Source: an uncultured Eubacteriales bacterium (GTDB lineage Bacteria > Bacillota_A > Clostridia > Christensenellales > Aristaeellaceae). From it: a stretch of DNA of 6,345 nucleotides. The notes under the pieces are model-generated. The model was not told where the DNA came from and searched no databases. It worked only from the letters and a program-made list of their open reading frames with translations. Numbering within the stretch: position 1 is the first letter of the stretch; every line of letters starts with the position of its first letter. The position numbers and the translations under genes are program-made. The DNA lies in assembly GCA_900313545.1 (NCBI GenBank), contig OMRS01000061.1, positions 1-6,345 on the forward strand, in the 5' to 3' direction. This document shows positions 5,995-6,345 of this stretch, one piece after another.

Positions 5995-6345
5995 ATGCAG
6001 GATAAGCGTCCGACGGTGATCATCTGTCCAGGAGGGGCCTACGCGTGGCGTTCTCCCCGTGAAGGCATGCCTGTAGCCAGGGAGTTTGAGAAGGCGGGAT
6101 TTCGGACGAGGGTCCTCGAGTATGATGTTCGGGAGAAACCTGAAGATCCGCCTCTGGGACTGCGCCCGGTTTCCCAGCTGTCTTCGGCAGTGGGGACTGC
6201 CCGTCGTGAAAGCGGAGGGGCACCCGTTCTGGTATGCGGGTTTTCTGCGGGCGGCCATCTGGCGGCAACTTTGGGGGTTCATTGGAAACAGATGAATCTG
6301 GAGCGGCCGGATGCCCTGATCCTGGGATATCCCGTGATCACGGCA
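5995..6345 (+). CDS. Alpha/beta-hydrolase esterase, acetyl-xylan-esterase-like (3' end outside window)
   Basis: An open frame starts at the ATG at 5995, one base after the uxaC stop. GGAGGG (5981-5986) lies 8 bases upstream. The frame stays open for 117 codons to the window end, so only the N-terminal part is seen. The translation shows an alpha/beta-hydrolase fold: VIICPGGAY (8-16, oxyanion-hole loop, HGGG-like), VLEYDVR (40-46), and the nucleophile elbow GFSAGGHLAA (82-91) with Ser84 as catalytic serine, followed by RPDALILGYPVIT (104-116). This pattern is typical of the BD-FAE/acetyl-esterase group that deacetylates xylan- or pectin-derived sugars. The Asp and His of the triad would lie beyond the window. 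No signal peptide is present, so it acts in the cytoplasm, probably on imported acetylated saccharides. The precise substrate is unknown. Confidence 0.85.
   Translation, partial: MQDKRPTVIICPGGAYAWRSPREGMPVAREFEKAGFRTRVLEYDVREKPEDPPLGLRPVSQLSSAVGTARRESGGAPVLVCGFSAGGHLAATLGVHWKQMNLERPDALILGYPVITA

Noticed and set aside
4425..6023. A 532-codon open frame on the minus strand, longer than any plus-strand gene here
   Set aside because: It runs antisense to uxaC, the end of the SDR gene and the start of the esterase gene. Its translation shows no recognisable family, while the opposite strand carries the complete uronate isomerase motif set. It is a GC-bias shadow.
1..6345. Mobile elements, CRISPR arrays, tRNA or rRNA genes
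   Set aside because: No transposase-like frame, spaced direct repeats, terminal inverted repeats or RNA-gene-like sequence was seen; the window is a continuous metabolic operon.

Overview
The window looks like a carbohydrate-acid uptake and catabolism operon, all on the + strand. The likely source is a fairly GC-rich anaerobic Firmicute (Clostridia-like, gut or rumen type). That placement is inferred from the strong AGGAG-type ribosome binding sites, a textbook intrinsic terminator, a TTG start, a possible lipoprotein signal on the binding protein, and the character of the proteins. It was not tested by any search.

Layout: positions 1-140 are a promoter/leader region with a candidate sigma-A promoter (TTGACG, 17-base spacer, TATCTT with an extended -10 TG). 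An AAACGTTT palindrome lies just downstream and could be a LacI-family operator. Next come the three subunits of a TRAP transporter: the binding protein DctP (141-1142), the small membrane protein DctQ (1232-1717) and the large membrane protein DctM (1714-3018). A strong intrinsic terminator hairpin sits between dctP and dctQ and ends only a few bases before the dctQ ribosome binding site. Four enzyme genes follow with very short gaps: an RraA/HMG-aldolase-family protein (3041-3748), a classical short-chain dehydrogenase/reductase (3764-4564), uronate isomerase UxaC (4572-5993), and the first 117 codons of an alpha/beta-hydrolase esterase of acetyl-xylan-esterase type that runs off the end of the window (5995 onward).

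How they could work together: UxaC is the firm functional anchor. It interconverts glucuronate/fructuronate or galacturonate/tagaturonate, so the TRAP system is probably a hexuronate (or related sugar acid) importer. The SDR is then a candidate NAD(P)H-dependent reductase for the keto-uronate. The RraA-like protein is a candidate metal-dependent aldolase or decarboxylase for a downstream keto acid. The esterase may remove acetyl groups from plant-polysaccharide-derived sugars. None of the usual altronate/mannonate dehydratase, KDG kinase or KDPG aldolase genes lies in this window; they may lie downstream or elsewhere, or the route may differ.

I see no tRNA, rRNA, CRISPR array, insertion sequence or transposon remnant. 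No gene-free stretch exceeds 300 bases. The observations most worth following up are the terminator inside the TRAP operon, the unassigned SDR plus RraA-like pair beside uxaC, and the partial esterase.
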